Shown: piece after piece, positions 12,025 to 19,378 of the stretch
How the letters are laid out: each line of letters begins with the position of its first letter
Numbering within the stretch: the stretch's first letter is position 1
Origin: a virus
IMG/VR virus record: IMGVR_UViG_3300042539_000438
Span: 1 to 23,051 of that record
Reading direction: 5' to 3' (one strand)
Length of the DNA: 23,051 nucleotides
Program-made: the position numbers and the translations under genes
The notes under the pieces: model-generated
What the model saw: only the letters and a program-made list of their open reading frames with translations
What the model was told of the DNA's origin: nothing
The model's database searches: none

Positions 12025-12672
12025 TTACGCCCGCCGACGACGGCCAGTGTCACCCGCAGATGCGGATTCCTCCACCGGTTCGCCATCCATCGTCATCCAG
12101 TCGATGATCTCAAAGACAGGATAGAAGATGCGGCCGTAGGTCTTGTGCTGGTAGGTCGATGATCCCAGCTTGCAGACCGCCACAGTAGCCGGCGACTGCG
12201 TATTGATGCGCTTGCCGACGTTTACGCCCAGCTCGGCGACGGCTCTCTTGCCGCCGGCTGAAGTCGTCGCAAAGCGCGCCTCAATACCTTCGTCGTCGCC
12301 ACTAAGGCACTTCATGCTGAGCCCGAGCTGCTGCTCCCATCCGCGCTTTGCAGCAACGGGCGGAGCGTCGAGCTGGTCAACCGTGCGAGGCGCGGCCTTG
12401 TCATAAGCAGAAAAGATACGCTCTGCGAGGACTTCGCCTTCACCCCATGCAACCCAACCCTTCACGAACGAAGCGGGGTTAACCGCCCAACGTCCATCGG
12501 GGTCAATCAAGGTCTGGTCAGCGCCGTAAACCCAGTGGCCGGTTTTATCCATCTTGATGATGACATTACCGCCCACACCGATTTCGTCGCCAAGGCTCAT
12601 TAGTGCATTGCCAAGGTCAACATCCGCCGGAAGATTAGCGTTACCGAACTTTGTCATGCCAGTCATTGTCAT
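12025..12672 (-). CDS. Replication-associated protein, probable ssDNA-binding type
   Basis: Encodes 215 residues; ATG 12672 overlaps the exonuclease stop (TAATG). The sequence is mixed beta-rich (GNVIIKMDKTGHWVYGADQT, RWAVNPASFVKGWVAWGEGE, then GRIFYPVFEIIDWMTMDGEP) with a disordered acidic/basic end (EESASAGDTGRRRR). I recognise the general gene order exonuclease - this protein - polymerase from phages, where such proteins are conserved but mostly unnamed. A single-stranded DNA-binding or annealing role fits the position and the charged flexible tail, but no diagnostic OB-fold motif can be read by eye. I cannot name a family. Confidence 0.72.
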   Translation of the reverse strand: MTMTGMTKFGNANLPADVDLGNALMSLGDEIGVGGNVIIKMDKTGHWVYGADQTLIDPDGRWAVNPASFVKGWVAWGEGEVLAERIFSAYDKAAPRTVDQLDAPPVAAKRGWEQQLGLSMKCLSGDDEGIEARFATTSAGGKRAVAELGVNVGKRINTQSPATVAVCKLGSSTYQHKTYGRIFYPVFEIIDWMTMDGEPVEESASAGDTGRRRRA

Positions 12673-13742
12673 TACCTTACGTTAGAGAAAGCACGGATAA
12701 GATCGTTTCCGTGTGTAAGCACCTCCGGCCTCGGATCGCTCTCCGGCGCGATGGTGTTACCTGTTGAGATGGCGACCGTCAGGTCTTTAGGAAGCTTGCC
12801 CGCAATCTTTTCGACTTGCGCGGGCGACTTCATCACCATCAAATCCGAATCATCCAATCCCATTTTTGTGAGAGCCGCTCTTGCGGCGTCGGGATCGGCC
12901 CATTGTCTAGTTGCTCTCTTAGGGACAAGCTTCCAGCCCGTGACCGGGGCGTTGCTCTCCAGCATCGTTTGCGCCATTTCACGAACGCTCTTAGCCCATT
13001 CTTCCGCAACCTGCGCAAACGCCAAAGCATGTCCAATCTTCTCCGGGTCAATAGCGGCGATCTTTGTAGACACCGCGCGCTCGAGCTGTCCAGTCACCTC
13101 GGGGCACACGGCCTTGGCCGGGCACCAGCGGCAATGATCGCCCTGCTTCAGCGGCGCGTCGGGCTTAAACGAAGCTTGCACGGCGTCGAACAGCACGCGC
13201 TCGAACGCCTTTACGCGACCGGGCGTCGTAAGCCACCGGCTAACACGCGGCGGCTGCACGATTATCATTTCGATCTCAGTGACGCCTTCAAACGCCCAAC
13301 GTGTTTCGGCGGTGCGCATAGCAGCAGCAGCGTAGAAGAGAAGCTGATCGTTCTCTTCAGCATCCACCGCCACCCCATCACCAAACTTCCAATCGAGTAG
13401 AATTGCACGATTGCCAATACGGCCAAGCAAGTCGCATGATCCGAATACGCCGGCAAGAAACCCTCCAAAATGCACCGTGATCTCGGTTTGAAACTCCATG
13501 CCGCGGTTAGGATCGATCTCATTCAAAGAGTCGAGAGCAAATCTTAACTTTTCGTTGTTGTCAAACGAGTCGATGGTTTCGTCTAGAGACAGGATCGCGT
13601 GCATCGCATTGTGCAACCGCGTGCCTTCCTCGGCGTAACTGCTTGTGGGCTTTGGGGGAACCGTCTCGACAAGCGCCCGTGAGCCGGGGCAGTTGATAAG
13701 ACGCTTGGCGGTCGAACCGCCGACTATTTTGCTGTGTGACAT
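12672..13742 (-). CDS. Cas4-like PD-(D/E)XK exonuclease (DUF2800-like)
   Basis: Encodes 356 residues, first gene of the replication operon, with an agagagg-type ribosome binding site upstream of ATG 13742. It has the RecB/Cas4 nuclease layout: GTRLHNAMHAI with His44, FGSCDLL with Asp104, LLDWKFG with Asp117 and Lys119, and QLLFYAAA (about 133-140). One Cys near the N-terminus (INCPGS, Cys18) and three later (CRWCPAKAVCPE: Cys204, Cys207, Cys213) match the four ligands of the Fe-S cluster in Cas4/AddB-type nucleases. It matches DUF2800-type phage proteins. The likely job is DNA end processing for recombination or replication. Family assignment by motif and gene order is fairly sure. Confidence 0.87.
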   Translation of the reverse strand: MSHSKIVGGSTAKRLINCPGSRALVETVPPKPTSSYAEEGTRLHNAMHAILSLDETIDSFDNNEKLRFALDSLNEIDPNRGMEFQTEITVHFGGFLAGVFGSCDLLGRIGNRAILLDWKFGDGVAVDAEENDQLLFYAAAAMRTAETRWAFEGVTEIEMIIVQPPRVSRWLTTPGRVKAFERVLFDAVQASFKPDAPLKQGDHCRWCPAKAVCPEVTGQLERAVSTKIAAIDPEKIGHALAFAQVAEEWAKSVREMAQTMLESNAPVTGWKLVPKRATRQWADPDAARAALTKMGLDDSDLMVMKSPAQVEKIAGKLPKDLTVAISTGNTIAPESDPRPEVLTHGNDLIRAFSNVR

Positions 13743-13806
13743 TACCGAACCTCTCTGATGATTTGCAGACTAGACAACCGCGCGGCGCTGTGCAACAAAT
13801 ATTTTT
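13743..13806. promoter_or_regulatory. Divergent intergenic region between replication operons
   Basis: Only 64 bases separate the exonuclease start (-) and the VRR-NUC start (+), so both operons must be controlled here or by read-through. It contains the 8-bp palindrome ccgcgcgg (13778-13785), roughly central. On the - strand a weak candidate promoter is TTGCAC (13790-13795), 17 bases, TAGTCT (13767-13772). On the + strand I see no convincing promoter, only an AT-rich run directly before the ATG. The palindrome could be an operator; this is inference. Confidence 0.4.
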
Positions 13807-14124
13807 ATGCTGGAATCAGAAATTGAAGCCTACTTCGTCAAGTCCGTCAAATCACTTGGTGGAATTGCCTACAAGTTCAACAGCTTGTCGAACCGTGGTG
13901 TAAGCGACAGGATTGTGTGCCTGCCGAACGGCGAGACGTGGTTTGTAGAACTGAAACGCGACGGCGGCAAGCTGTCCGCGCTGCAAAAGCTGTTCGCAGA
14001 AGACATGCGGAAGCTGAACCAAAACTATGCTTGTCTGTGGAATAAAGAGAACGTAGACCGATGGACTTACGACCGTATCAACACGAAGCCGCCGACTTCC
14101 TCTTCAGCCGCGACCGCGCCATGA
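13807..14124 (+). CDS. VRR-NUC domain nuclease
   Basis: Encodes 105 residues that match the compact VRR-NUC fold of the PD-(D/E)XK superfamily: EIEAYFVKSVKSLGGIAYKF, NRGVSDRIVCLPNG with Asp34, WFVELKRDGGKLSALQKLF with Glu48, Lys50 and Gln60. Stand-alone phage versions are usually placed next to SNF2-type helicases, as here, and related domains cut branched DNA. The gene has no clear ribosome binding site (aacaaatattttt precedes the ATG), so translation may be leaderless or weak. The last 64 bases overlap the helicase gene, and the Ser/Thr/Pro/Ala-rich tail (TKPPTSSSAATAP) is dictated by that overlap. Confidence 0.9.
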   Translation: MLESEIEAYFVKSVKSLGGIAYKFNSLSNRGVSDRIVCLPNGETWFVELKRDGGKLSALQKLFAEDMRKLNQNYACLWNKENVDRWTYDRINTKPPTSSSAATAP

Positions 14125-15338
14125 TCCTCGCGCCAGTCGGTGCGGGCAAAACGGCGATCACGCTCACAGCCATGGCCGACATGACGCTGCGCGGGCATTG
14201 CGACCGTTGGCTTGTGCTTGCGCCCAAGCGTGTGTGCTTGTCTGTGTGGCCGGTAGAAGTGACGAAATGGGCGTCGCATCTGTCCATCGCCGTCGCCGTT
14301 GGCACGCCCGCGCAACGCAAGAAAGCGTTTGAATCGGACGCCGATGTTGTTGTGACGAACTACGACAATATACCGTCGATCGATCCGAAAGACTTTGACG
14401 GCATTATCTTCGACGAATTGACGCGGCTAAAAAACCCGAGCGGCAAACGGTTTAAGCACCTGATGAAGATACTGGACCAGTTCAAGATCAGATGGGGCTG
14501 CACAGGATCGTTTACGTCGAACGGATTAGAAGACGTATTCGGCCAGTGCAAGGTCATAGATCAGACGTTGCTTGGTCGCTCTAAAGGCGCGTTCCTTCAA
14601 CAGTATTTCTACTGCACGAACCGCGAATATAACGACTGGACGCCGCTCCCGAACGCGCTGCCTAAGGTCATGGACGCCATCAGACCGGCGACTTATGTGC
14701 TGGAGCCTGGCGAGTATAAGGACAAACTGCCTCCGCTCCACGTCGTCGAGATGCGATGCGATCTAGAGGACCGCGCGCCTTACGAGGCGATGAAGAAAGA
14801 CTTCGTGATCGAGGATATTGTGTCTGCGCCGACTGCGGCCGTTGTCACTCAAAAGCTGCAACAGCTCGCGTCCGGGTTTGCCTACGATAGCGTCGGCGCG
14901 CCACACTGGTTTGGTAGCCAAAAGTTCGACGTGCTTGACGACATCCTGACCGAAAACCAGCACGACAACACCATCGTCGTTTACAATTACAAGGAAGAAC
15001 TGGCAGAACTCAAACGGCGCTATAAACTTACCACCATAGACGAAGATGGTGCCGTCGAGAACTGGAACGAAGGGCGAATACAGTTGCTCGCCATTCACCC
15101 CAAGAGCGCCGGTCACGGGCTCAATCTACAGTTTGGCGGCAACAAGATCGTTTTCCTGTCTGTGCCGTGGTCGCTGGAGCTTTACGAGCAGACCGTAGGA
15201 CGGCTGCACCGCAGCGGGCAAAACCGCGATGTGTGGTGCTACGTTATCCTTTGTAACAAAACGATTGACGACCGCATCTTTGCGGCGTTACACGATAAAC
15301 GGACTTTGGCTGAGCTGGCGCTGGAGGAACTGAAGTGA
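14061..15338 (+). CDS. SNF2-type DEAD/DEAH-box helicase
   Basis: Encodes 425 residues. N-terminal LRPYQHEAADFL (Q-motif-like), Walker A LAPVGAGKTAIT (23-34), Walker B GIIFDELTRLKN with Asp118-Glu119, and GCTGSFTSNGLED (motif III-like). C-terminal helicase half has IHPKSAGHGLNLQ (motif V) and QTVGRLHRSGQNRDV (377-391, motif VI with the arginine finger). This is a typical phage SNF2-family ATPase, shorter than cellular chromatin remodellers. It probably translocates on double-stranded DNA and works with the VRR-NUC protein encoded just upstream, with which it overlaps by 64 bases. Substrate is inferred: branched or recombination intermediates. Confidence 0.92.
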   Translation: MDLRPYQHEAADFLFSRDRAMILAPVGAGKTAITLTAMADMTLRGHCDRWLVLAPKRVCLSVWPVEVTKWASHLSIAVAVGTPAQRKKAFESDADVVVTNYDNIPSIDPKDFDGIIFDELTRLKNPSGKRFKHLMKILDQFKIRWGCTGSFTSNGLEDVFGQCKVIDQTLLGRSKGAFLQQYFYCTNREYNDWTPLPNALPKVMDAIRPATYVLEPGEYKDKLPPLHVVEMRCDLEDRAPYEAMKKDFVIEDIVSAPTAAVVTQKLQQLASGFAYDSVGAPHWFGSQKFDVLDDILTENQHDNTIVVYNYKEELAELKRRYKLTTIDEDGAVENWNEGRIQLLAIHPKSAGHGLNLQFGGNKIVFLSVPWSLELYEQTVGRLHRSGQNRDVWCYVILCNKTIDDRIFAALHDKRTLAELALEELK

Positions 15339-15568
15339 ACTGGCCGGAACTTTGCGCGAAGCTTACACGCCTAACGGAACAAGAGGTATCCGACCTCTTG
15401 GAGGACGAGCGCCATAACGCTCGGCGGTCTACGTTCATCATACGCCTGCACCAGCGTTTCACGACGCTGCGCATGTTGCGTGAGCGGGCCGATTTGTTGA
15501 GGGAAATAAATGACACCGCAAGAACTGCTAAAAATGGCCGGCGACATCGTGACGGAACGCGGGGCTAA
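15335..15568 (+). CDS. Small helical protein coupled to helicase (77 aa)
   Basis: GTG 15335 overlaps the helicase stop (GTGA) and has ggagg at 15322-15326. The product begins MNWPELCAKLTRLTEQEVSD and continues LLEDERHNARRSTFIIRLHQRFTTLRMLRERADLL, a helical basic-acidic mix. Small proteins of this kind often follow phage SNF2 genes; their role is unknown. The last 59 bases overlap the next gene, and its Arg/Lys-rich end (TARTAKNGRRHRDGTRG) is probably a consequence of that overlap. Confidence 0.7.
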   Translation: MNWPELCAKLTRLTEQEVSDLLEDERHNARRSTFIIRLHQRFTTLRMLRERADLLREINDTARTAKNGRRHRDGTRG

Positions 15569-15854
15569 TTACGGGGGGATTGAGAACAATTTCCAGTTGA
15601 TCGCCGATCTCGCGTCGCTGCGACTGGGCCGCGACTTTCACCCTTACGAGATTGCTATCATTCTGGCTTGCGTAAAGAACGCCCGTGCGTTCGCGTCGCC
15701 GTCGCATCTGGACAGCCACGTTGACGCTGTGAATTACGAGCTGTTCGCCGCGACGTTTGCCGAAGATTACATGGCATCAAAGAACGGCACGGAATATATC
15801 GAGTATCAGAAAAAGGCGAATCGTAGGGCCGCCAAGGCGACGAAGCCTGAGTAA
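15510..15854 (+). CDS. DUF6378-like phage protein (114 aa)
   Basis: ATG 15510 follows gaggg at 15499-15503. The protein carries the pattern I associate with DUF6378: ITERGANYGG-type start (TERGANYGGIENNFQLIADL), an internal helix HPYEIAIILACVKNARAF, then HLDSHVDAVNYELFA. Helical, no catalytic residues known. Widespread in tailed phages, function not established; a link to nucleotide metabolism through an all-alpha MazG-like fold is possible but unproven. It ends the + strand replication cluster, next to a hairpin at 15862-15884. Confidence 0.8.
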   Translation: MTPQELLKMAGDIVTERGANYGGIENNFQLIADLASLRLGRDFHPYEIAIILACVKNARAFASPSHLDSHVDAVNYELFAATFAEDYMASKNGTEYIEYQKKANRRAAKATKPE

Positions 15855-15861
15855 CCTAAAG

Positions 15862-15884
15862 CGCCCTCGCTAACTGCGGGGGCG
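15862..15884. terminator. Weak hairpin between convergent operons
   Basis: Stem cgccctcgc (15862-15870) / gcgggggcg (15876-15884) with one G-T wobble and loop taact, followed by tttgtct on the + strand and cttta on the - strand. It lies between the convergent ends of the DUF6378-like gene and the last lysis gene, overlapping the stop of the latter (15870-15872). It is probably a bidirectional but weak terminator. Confidence 0.6.
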
Positions 15885-16160
15885 TTTGTCTAGCGCCTGG
15901 CGAAGTTCTTTGATCTCGTCGCGCAGCGCCTCTATCTCTTCTGTCAGGTCTTTTACGCGGCTCTCATAGCCGTCGATCAGTGCTTGAAAGTGCCGGGTTA
16001 TGCCGTCCAGCTTGGCGGTTTCTGCGCCGATTTCCAGCGCGACTGCTTTCGCCGCGGCCTCGCGCCGGCCAAATAGGAAACCCAAGACGCCTACGGGCGC
16101 AGACATAAGCGCACCGTATTCCTTCAATGCTTCTAGGAACCGTTGGGCCTCTTCGCTCAC
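15870..16160 (-). CDS. Small membrane/coiled-coil protein at end of lysis cassette (96 aa)
   Basis: GTG 16160 overlaps the Rz1-like stop (GTGA) and has agggga upstream, so I prefer it to a TTG at 16181. The protein starts SEEAQRFLEALKEYGALMSA, has a short hydrophobic patch PVGVLGFLFG (about 22-31), and ends in a strongly heptadic coiled coil (RVKDLTEEIEALRDEIKEL). It could be a membrane-anchored helper in the lysis cassette. Family not recognised. Confidence 0.65.
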   Translation of the reverse strand: MSEEAQRFLEALKEYGALMSAPVGVLGFLFGRREAAAKAVALEIGAETAKLDGITRHFQALIDGYESRVKDLTEEIEALRDEIKELRQALDKRPRS

Positions 16161-16378
16161 GATCCATCCCCTATCCGGCAAGCGGCGCGCATCTTCCCGT
16201 AATCTACCACAAGCTTGGCAACCTGACTATCTTTTGGCAACGCGCGCAGTTCTTTAGCCGCAAGCCGCTGCGTCTCCGCGCTGTAGGTCACAAGCGGGGG
16301 GCAGCCGCCGCCGGATGTCGTCTGGCACGCCGACAGGCTAAAAGCGGCCGCTATCCAGATCGCGTGCTGTGTCTTCAA
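16157..16378 (-). CDS. Rz1-like outer-membrane spanin lipoprotein
   Basis: Encodes 73 residues with a lipoprotein signal: MKTQHAIWIAAAFSLSAC, lipobox LSAC, Cys18 for lipid attachment, then CPPLVTYSAETQRLAAKEL and LVVDYGKMRAACR. This matches the o-spanin group found downstream of inner-membrane spanins in many proteobacterial phages. It is anchored in the outer membrane and joins with the i-spanin to disrupt it at lysis. The start lies 41 bases inside the i-spanin gene, the classical overlapping Rz/Rz1 layout. It shows that the host has an outer membrane. Confidence 0.85.
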   Translation of the reverse strand: MKTQHAIWIAAAFSLSACQTTSGGGCPPLVTYSAETQRLAAKELRALPKDSQVAKLVVDYGKMRAACRIGDGS

Positions 16379-16544
16379 CGGTCTTTTCCTTCAGCATCTC
16401 TTCAGCACGCTTTGCGGCTACTTCGGCGTCCTTTCCCATCTGGTCAAGTTTGGCTTGAAGCTCGCCGTCGCGTTTGATGGTTTCGATCAGCCAACGCACG
16501 ACGACAAGCGCCGCGACAACGACGCCAATATAAAGAACGGTCAT
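16338..16544 (-). CDS. Rz-like inner-membrane spanin
   Basis: Encodes 68 residues: an N-terminal membrane anchor (MTVLYIGVVVAALVVVRWLI, residues 1-20) followed by a periplasmic coiled coil (ELQAKLDQMGKDAEVAAKRA, then EEMLKEKTVEDT). This is the architecture of an i-spanin, although short. ATG 16544 overlaps the stop of the 39-residue gene before it (ATGA). The Rz1-like gene begins within its 3' end in another frame. Together they span the periplasm and complete lysis after holin and endolysin. Assigned by architecture and context, not by sequence identity. Confidence 0.78.
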   Translation of the reverse strand: MTVLYIGVVVAALVVVRWLIETIKRDGELQAKLDQMGKDAEVAAKRAEEMLKEKTVEDTARDLDSGRF

Positions 16545-16660
16545 GGGGATGCCAAATGCCAGAGATGGAGGCCAGTCTTGGCCATACGCTCCCCGATCAC
16601 GGCGGTCAGGCCGGCCAAGATCATGATACGGATCATGTCAAAGTGATCGGGGTGCATCAT
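16541..16660 (-). CDS. 39-residue hydrophobic-core peptide
   Basis: ATG 16660 overlaps the stop of the preceding gene (TAATG) and the frame ends overlapping the i-spanin start (ATGA), so it is locked into the coupled chain of lysis genes. The product is MMHPDHFDMIRIMILAGLTA then VIGERMAKTGLHLWHLASP, with one possible short transmembrane segment (about 10-22). Role unknown; it might be an antiholin or holin helper. Confidence 0.55.
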   Translation of the reverse strand: MMHPDHFDMIRIMILAGLTAVIGERMAKTGLHLWHLASP

Positions 16661-16833
16661 TACTGCGACTTGTCACCGCCGGTGACATTCCAGTCTTTGG
16701 CGGCGATCAGGCCGACGGCGACAAGCGCGCCCTGCAAGTCTTCCCAGTTGATGTGCTTGGTCTGCCAAGCGTTCCAAAGAACGGTCATAAGCGCCAGAAC
16801 GCCGGGAACAGTCGTCATCCAGTTCTTCATCAT
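16660..16833 (-). CDS. 57-residue phage protein beside holin
   Basis: ATG 16833 has aggag seven bases upstream. The product begins MMKNWMTTVPGVLALMTVLW, continues HINWEDLQGALVAVGLIAAK and ends DWNVTGGDKSQ. The pattern (hydrophobic N-terminal helix, a second weakly hydrophobic helix, and a conserved-looking AKDxNVTGGxK end) is one I recognise from small proteins adjacent to holins in proteobacterial phages. It may be a membrane protein of the lysis cassette; function is not established. Confidence 0.75.
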   Translation of the reverse strand: MMKNWMTTVPGVLALMTVLWNAWQTKHINWEDLQGALVAVGLIAAKDWNVTGGDKSQ

Positions 16834-16843
16834 GGTAAATCTC

Positions 16844-17080
16844 CTATCTGCACAATCCGTCTTTACATGCGTGGTATAGGCTTGCGCAGCCGGTAAGTGT
16901 CAGGATCGCCGCTGCGCAGAGCGCCAGCGCGACAAGGGACCACAACGCTGATAGTGCGGCGTCCTGACGTTCTTTAGGGTCCGTAGCGCCCAGCGACATG
17001 GAGCTGGCGACACAGAAGACAGCCGAAGCGAGCGCCAGAGCGCCAGCCGTAAGAACCCCGAGTGCGCCGCCTAGTGTCAT
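16844..17080 (-). CDS. Putative holin, two membrane segments (78 aa)
   Basis: I chose ATG 17080, since gaggg lies seven bases upstream and the in-frame upstream codons overlap the endolysin gene. The protein has two hydrophobic helices, ALGVLTAGALALASAVFCVA (about 6-25) and ALWSLVALALCAAAILTLTG (about 45-64), joined by a charged loop (GATDPKERQDA), and a short Cys-rich end (CASLYHACKDGLCR). Size, topology and position immediately after the endolysin fit a class II-like holin, which would form the hole releasing the peptidase. No sequence family can be named. Confidence 0.65.
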   Translation of the reverse strand: MTLGGALGVLTAGALALASAVFCVASSMSLGATDPKERQDAALSALWSLVALALCAAAILTLTGCASLYHACKDGLCR

Positions 17081-17081
17081 G

Positions 17082-17450
17082 TCAGCCCTCAATCTGAAAG
17101 TGGACTCCATCCACAATGGACTTCCACGAACCGCCCCAAGTGACCGTAACGCCGGCGGTTTTGGCCGCTTTCTGCACCGCGGTGTTTATCTTACGATAGT
17201 CAGCCAGATTCCACGACACTTTGCCGCCGGGCATAGCCACCACGTCCACGGCCTTACCGCGCAGATGGTAGCTGTTCATGGTGCGGCTCTTGCCCGTGCG
17301 GACAAGATACCGTTGACGCTCGCGGTCGCGCAAGCCCTCCGTAATCTCGAACGGGATCGGACTGGCCGCCCGCGCCGCCTTCATGACAGCCACAAGGCGG
17401 GGGTCCACGCCGCTCATGCGGCGGATGCTGGTTGCGTTGAACTTGGTCAT
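17082..17450 (-). CDS. M15-family peptidase endolysin
   Basis: Encodes 122 residues, first of the lysis genes; ATG 17450 overlaps the stop of the ejection protein gene (ATGA). Zinc-ligand motifs of M15/VanY-type peptidases are present: SYHLRGKAVDVV with His62 and Asp69, and DGVHFQIEG with His117, preceded by the catalytic-type acidic residue Asp114 and WGGSW (105-109). It would cleave peptide cross-links of peptidoglycan (D-Ala-D-Ala or L-Ala-D-Glu bonds). No signal peptide is visible, so it needs the holin for release. Length is normal for a one-domain phage endolysin. Confidence 0.88.
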   Translation of the reverse strand: MTKFNATSIRRMSGVDPRLVAVMKAARAASPIPFEITEGLRDRERQRYLVRTGKSRTMNSYHLRGKAVDVVAMPGGKVSWNLADYRKINTAVQKAAKTAGVTVTWGGSWKSIVDGVHFQIEG

Positions 17451-19378
17451 CGGGCCATCGCGTTCTTTTTCTCGCCGCCAGCAAGCGCATTTTGAACAGT
17501 CACGGCGGCGGTAATTTCGGGGGAATATTTACGGATGTCTTTTCTAAACTCGCGGCCTTTTTCGCGTATTTTTGCGCCGGTCGCTTTGCTCTTTTCCGCG
17601 TAGGCAACCGCATCCTCAATTACCTGCGCCGCCTGTTGCGGGTCAAGCATTTCGGTTGCAATCTGAATGGCAAGCCGGCGGTCGATCTTACGCTCCAGCG
17701 AGCCGATGACCTTATTCGCCACGTTGAAAACGCGGTCCATAAGGTTAGCGCGGGGGAGCTGCACAGTGCGTCCGGCTTCTGGACCGGCCTGCGATGCAGC
17801 GCGGGCCATGCGGTTGGCCTCTGCCTCTCGCGCTAGATCAGCGCGGATGGCTTCAACCTTGCGGACTTCGCTCGGCGTCAGCACGTCAGACAACTTTTCG
17901 AACCGCGGCGCGCCCGCAAGAGCACGTTTGATTGTGAGAGGAGCCTGCTCTACGGCCGTCGCAAAAACGCCTGCGCGCTGCGGGGCCTCTTGCGCGAGCG
18001 GCGACAACAGTTTGGATTCAAGATATTGACCGATTTCCATGCGGTTAATCGGGCCGGAACGCTCGGCAAACTCGGCGCGTGCGGCTTCATACAACGGCGA
18101 TTTCTGTTTTAGAAACCCGAGAAATTCACCGCGGGTCTTGGCGATAGCCGCGGCTTCAGACGCGCCGATCCCGTAGCGAGTTTTAACCGCCGGATCATTT
18201 ATAAGGTCATCCATCGCCAGTTTAAGATTATGCAGGCTGGTGATAGGATATTTTGCTTGCGTAGCCGGAATAGTCGTTGTCAACGGTTCGCCCGACGGCC
18301 CAAAAATAGGCGACGCGACAGTCTGTTCGGGCGCGGTCTTGCCGATCTGGAACGTCTGCCCGCGCTCGGCGGACAATTCCGCCGCACGCGATAGCGCCTT
18401 GTCCATAGACGGCCGCGATAACAATTCCGTAAATTCCGGCGTCTCAGTCACCGGAGCGCCGGCTTCGGCCGCCTTGTAAAGCTTACCAGCTTCACTTGAA
18501 CGGGCGGCTTTCGCGGCCTCGATATTAGCCTCTGTGCCGCTGACTGTGCGCAACGACGCTAAGCGCGCCGCGCTTTGCGCTTTAGCCCGCTCCATAAACT
18601 CAGTAGGCAGCACTTCAGCCGCGCTCGCGCCAAGCTGCGAGAACCGCGCGGACCCAACCGGCGCGGCAGCCTGCGCAGCCGTCGGCGCAGAGCCGGGCAC
18701 AAACTCAGCGGCCGGGTTGCGGAGCGCCTGCACAATCTCAGGCCCGCGGCCCTCTACCGCTTCAAGATAGGTAGCATAGCGCGGGGCCATGACGTTGCGG
18801 CCAAACTCATACGCCGGCGCAGCCACCGCAAACGGAGCTTGAACCGCAGCGGCCAGCACATTAGCGGGCGACGAGGCCTGCGAAAGCTGACGCAGCCCCG
18901 GTCGGCGAAGGGCCGCGCCTGCGCCGCCCGCGAGGGTGGAAATGTCAGCAAGCAAACCAACCGGATCTGTGCGCAGCGTTTCTAACGCCGCCGTCGGAGA
19001 GCCGTAACGCTCAACAGCGTATTGGGCCACCGACTTGGCGGTCTGCACTGGGCTAAGCGCCGCCGCGCCAAGAGCTTCGACAGTCTGAACAGGATGCGCA
19101 GCCGTCTCGTAAATTCTCTGCGCAAACTTCATCCCGCTTTCAGGGATGTTTTCCAGCATAGAACCGACAAACCCCGCTGCCTGTTCCGGCAACGACTCAA
19201 CCGCGCGGGGGCCGGGCATACCTTCCTCAGATGGCGCAAGGCCAAAATGCGCTGCAATCTCAGCATCCGAATAGCCGGCCTCTTTTGCCTTCGCCGCTGC
19301 GGGCTGCGAAAGCAAAAATTTACGAATTTCTTCGTCCGAATACCCAGCTTTGCGAGCGGTTTCGATCTTGGCTTTCAT
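17447..19378 (-). CDS. Large internal virion / ejection-type protein (643 aa)
   Basis: ATG 19378 overlaps the preceding stop (TAATG). The N-terminus carries two similar helical motifs, ARKAGYSDEEIRKFLLSQ (about 8-25) and AKEAGYSDAEIAAHFGL (about 31-47). The middle is Ala/Gly/Pro-rich with hydrophobic patches (PVGLLADISTLAGGAGAALR, ANVLAAAVQAPFAVAA), then long amphipathic helices. The C-terminus is basic and helical (FRKDIRKYSPEITAAVTVQN). No transglycosylase motif is evident. The position after two other large Ala/Gln-rich proteins and the tail fibre parallels the ejection protein trio of podoviruses, delivered into the cell envelope with the genome. The role is inferred from context and composition. 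Confidence 0.7.
   Translation of the reverse strand: MKAKIETARKAGYSDEEIRKFLLSQPAAAKAKEAGYSDAEIAAHFGLAPSEEGMPGPRAVESLPEQAAGFVGSMLENIPESGMKFAQRIYETAAHPVQTVEALGAAALSPVQTAKSVAQYAVERYGSPTAALETLRTDPVGLLADISTLAGGAGAALRRPGLRQLSQASSPANVLAAAVQAPFAVAAPAYEFGRNVMAPRYATYLEAVEGRGPEIVQALRNPAAEFVPGSAPTAAQAAAPVGSARFSQLGASAAEVLPTEFMERAKAQSAARLASLRTVSGTEANIEAAKAARSSEAGKLYKAAEAGAPVTETPEFTELLSRPSMDKALSRAAELSAERGQTFQIGKTAPEQTVASPIFGPSGEPLTTTIPATQAKYPITSLHNLKLAMDDLINDPAVKTRYGIGASEAAAIAKTRGEFLGFLKQKSPLYEAARAEFAERSGPINRMEIGQYLESKLLSPLAQEAPQRAGVFATAVEQAPLTIKRALAGAPRFEKLSDVLTPSEVRKVEAIRADLAREAEANRMARAASQAGPEAGRTVQLPRANLMDRVFNVANKVIGSLERKIDRRLAIQIATEMLDPQQAAQVIEDAVAYAEKSKATGAKIREKGREFRKDIRKYSPEITAAVTVQNALAGGEKKNAMAR

Noticed and set aside
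11976-12086. Longer N-terminus for the polymerase from 12086
   Set aside because: It would read through the intercistronic hairpin and the end of the previous gene; ATG 11975 has a ribosome binding site and starts the exonuclease fold correctly.
12816-13400. 194-codon + strand open frame
   Set aside because: Antisense to the Cas4-like exonuclease, with no recognisable product.
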